A stretch of DNA of 5,467 nt, from positions 1 through 5,467 of the forward strand of contig JAGRAK010000148.1 of the NCBI GenBank assembly GCA_020434645.1, written 5' to 3'. This document shows, one piece after another, positions 5,148 to 5,467 of the stretch. The position numbers were made by a program, and so were the translations under genes. The DNA is from Bdellovibrionales bacterium. Its GTDB lineage: Bacteria > Bdellovibrionota > Bdellovibrionia > Bdellovibrionales > UBA1609. The notes beneath the pieces are model-generated. The model was not told where the DNA came from. It ran no database searches and worked only from the letters and a program-made list of their open reading frames with translations. The stretch's first letter is position 1, and each line of letters begins with the position of its first letter.

Positions 5148-5467
5148 TTTTTGTTCACGCTTTTCATTTTGCGAAGACTCGCGCAATCATAGAGCGCGTC
5201 TCGTAAACACAATTGGTAATACCGGTTGGTGACCTTTTTAAAAATATCAATTTGTGACGGAGAGACCCTGGCCGAAGCTAATGAGGCCAACCTGCGTATA
5301 GCCAATTTTCTTTTGGCTTTGTCTCTTGGCAAATAGTCATTCAAGTTAAATGGTCTTGCACTAGCTGTAATGGCGCTGCTTCTACCGTAACTGGCAAATC
5401 CACTGCCACTACCCGTTCGCATGTAAGCATTTGGCGAATATCCTCCGCCACTTATTGTGCCTTTAAG
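5144..5467 (-). CDS. Hypothetical protein, C-terminal part (5' end beyond window)
   Basis: The reading frame is open from the right edge of the window to the stop at 5146-5144, giving 107 visible C-terminal residues. An internal ATG at 5422 exists, but the frame stays open upstream of it (GGGYSPNAYM...), so the true start is probably outside. Visible features are a Gly/Ser-rich region (SGGGYSP, MRTGSGSGFASYGRSS), then NLNDYLPRD, a strongly basic segment (DKAKRKLAIRRLASLASAR) and a conserved-looking end, SPSQIDIFKKVTNRYYQLC, followed by a second Cys 8 residues later. I recall similar endings, an LP-containing basic segment followed by a D-(I/L)-F/W-KK-V-x-N-R-Y motif, on hypothetical proteins of Bdellovibrio-like bacteria, but could not check this. 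No function is assigned. The coding frame is supported by its length, by running exactly to a stop shared with the helicase, and by the lack of a competing plus-strand ORF here. Confidence 0.62.
   Translation of the reverse strand, partial: LKGTISGGGYSPNAYMRTGSGSGFASYGRSSAITASARPFNLNDYLPRDKAKRKLAIRRLASLASARVSPSQIDIFKKVTNRYYQLCLRDALYDCASLRKMKSVNKN

Noticed and set aside
4980..5186. Minus-strand ORF of 68 codons across the helicase 3' end
   Set aside because: It is antisense to the helicase tail and overlaps the better supported minus-strand frame ending at 5144. The Phe/Leu-rich stretch is just the complement of Lys/Glu codons.
5180..5198. CGCGC...GCGCG hairpin downstream of the helicase as a terminator
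   Set aside because: It has only a 5-bp stem with a 9-base loop, mismatches outside it and no following T-run, and it lies inside the opposing coding frame.
1..5467. CRISPR array, tRNA/rRNA gene, insertion sequence or phage attachment site
   Set aside because: I saw no regularly spaced repeats, tRNA-like cloverleaf sequence, transposase or integrase motifs, or terminal inverted repeats. Almost the whole window is accounted for by coding sequence.

Overview
The window is densely coding chromosomal DNA from a Gram-negative, moderately AT-rich bacterium. Evidence for an outer membrane is strong: a TolC-family channel, a predicted small beta-barrel protein and two lipoprotein signal peptides. 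The many small lipoproteins, the helicase with a short basic tail and the style of the Gly-rich hypothetical at the right edge recall Bdellovibrionota or a related predatory or delta-type lineage. That placement is an impression, not a demonstrated assignment. I saw no tRNA, rRNA, CRISPR array, IS element, phage gene or integration site.

The left 3.2 kb (1-3192) is a tightly packed minus-strand cluster. In transcription order it holds an uncharacterised lipoprotein (3192-2611), a TolC-like outer-membrane efflux protein (2607-1267), a predicted outer-membrane beta-barrel protein (1280-570) and the N-terminal 188 residues of an HI0933/YhiN-type flavoprotein that runs off the left edge (566-<1). 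Gaps are 3 nt, a 14-nt overlap and 3 nt, so a single operon is very likely. The first three products are exported to the envelope and the fourth is a predicted cytoplasmic FAD enzyme. No inner-membrane pump or periplasmic adaptor is visible beside the TolC gene.

A 164-bp divergent intergenic region (3193-3356) separates this cluster from a plus-strand pair. It holds a candidate sigma70-type promoter in each direction and short A/T-rich palindromes. The plus pair is a lipidated DUF442-type (BLH-like, tyrosine-phosphatase-fold) protein (3357-3908) followed 3 nt later by a complete RhlE-like DEAD-box RNA helicase (3912-5147).

At the right edge, a minus-strand gene whose start lies outside the window (5144->5467) converges on the helicase. 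The two stop codons share one TTAA, so there is no intergenic space for a terminator.

Most of this is ordinary housekeeping or envelope content. The points most worth a second look are the His-rich lipoprotein phosphatase-like protein, the lipoprotein/TolC/barrel set without a pump, and the recurring stop-codon-NNN-start gene junctions.
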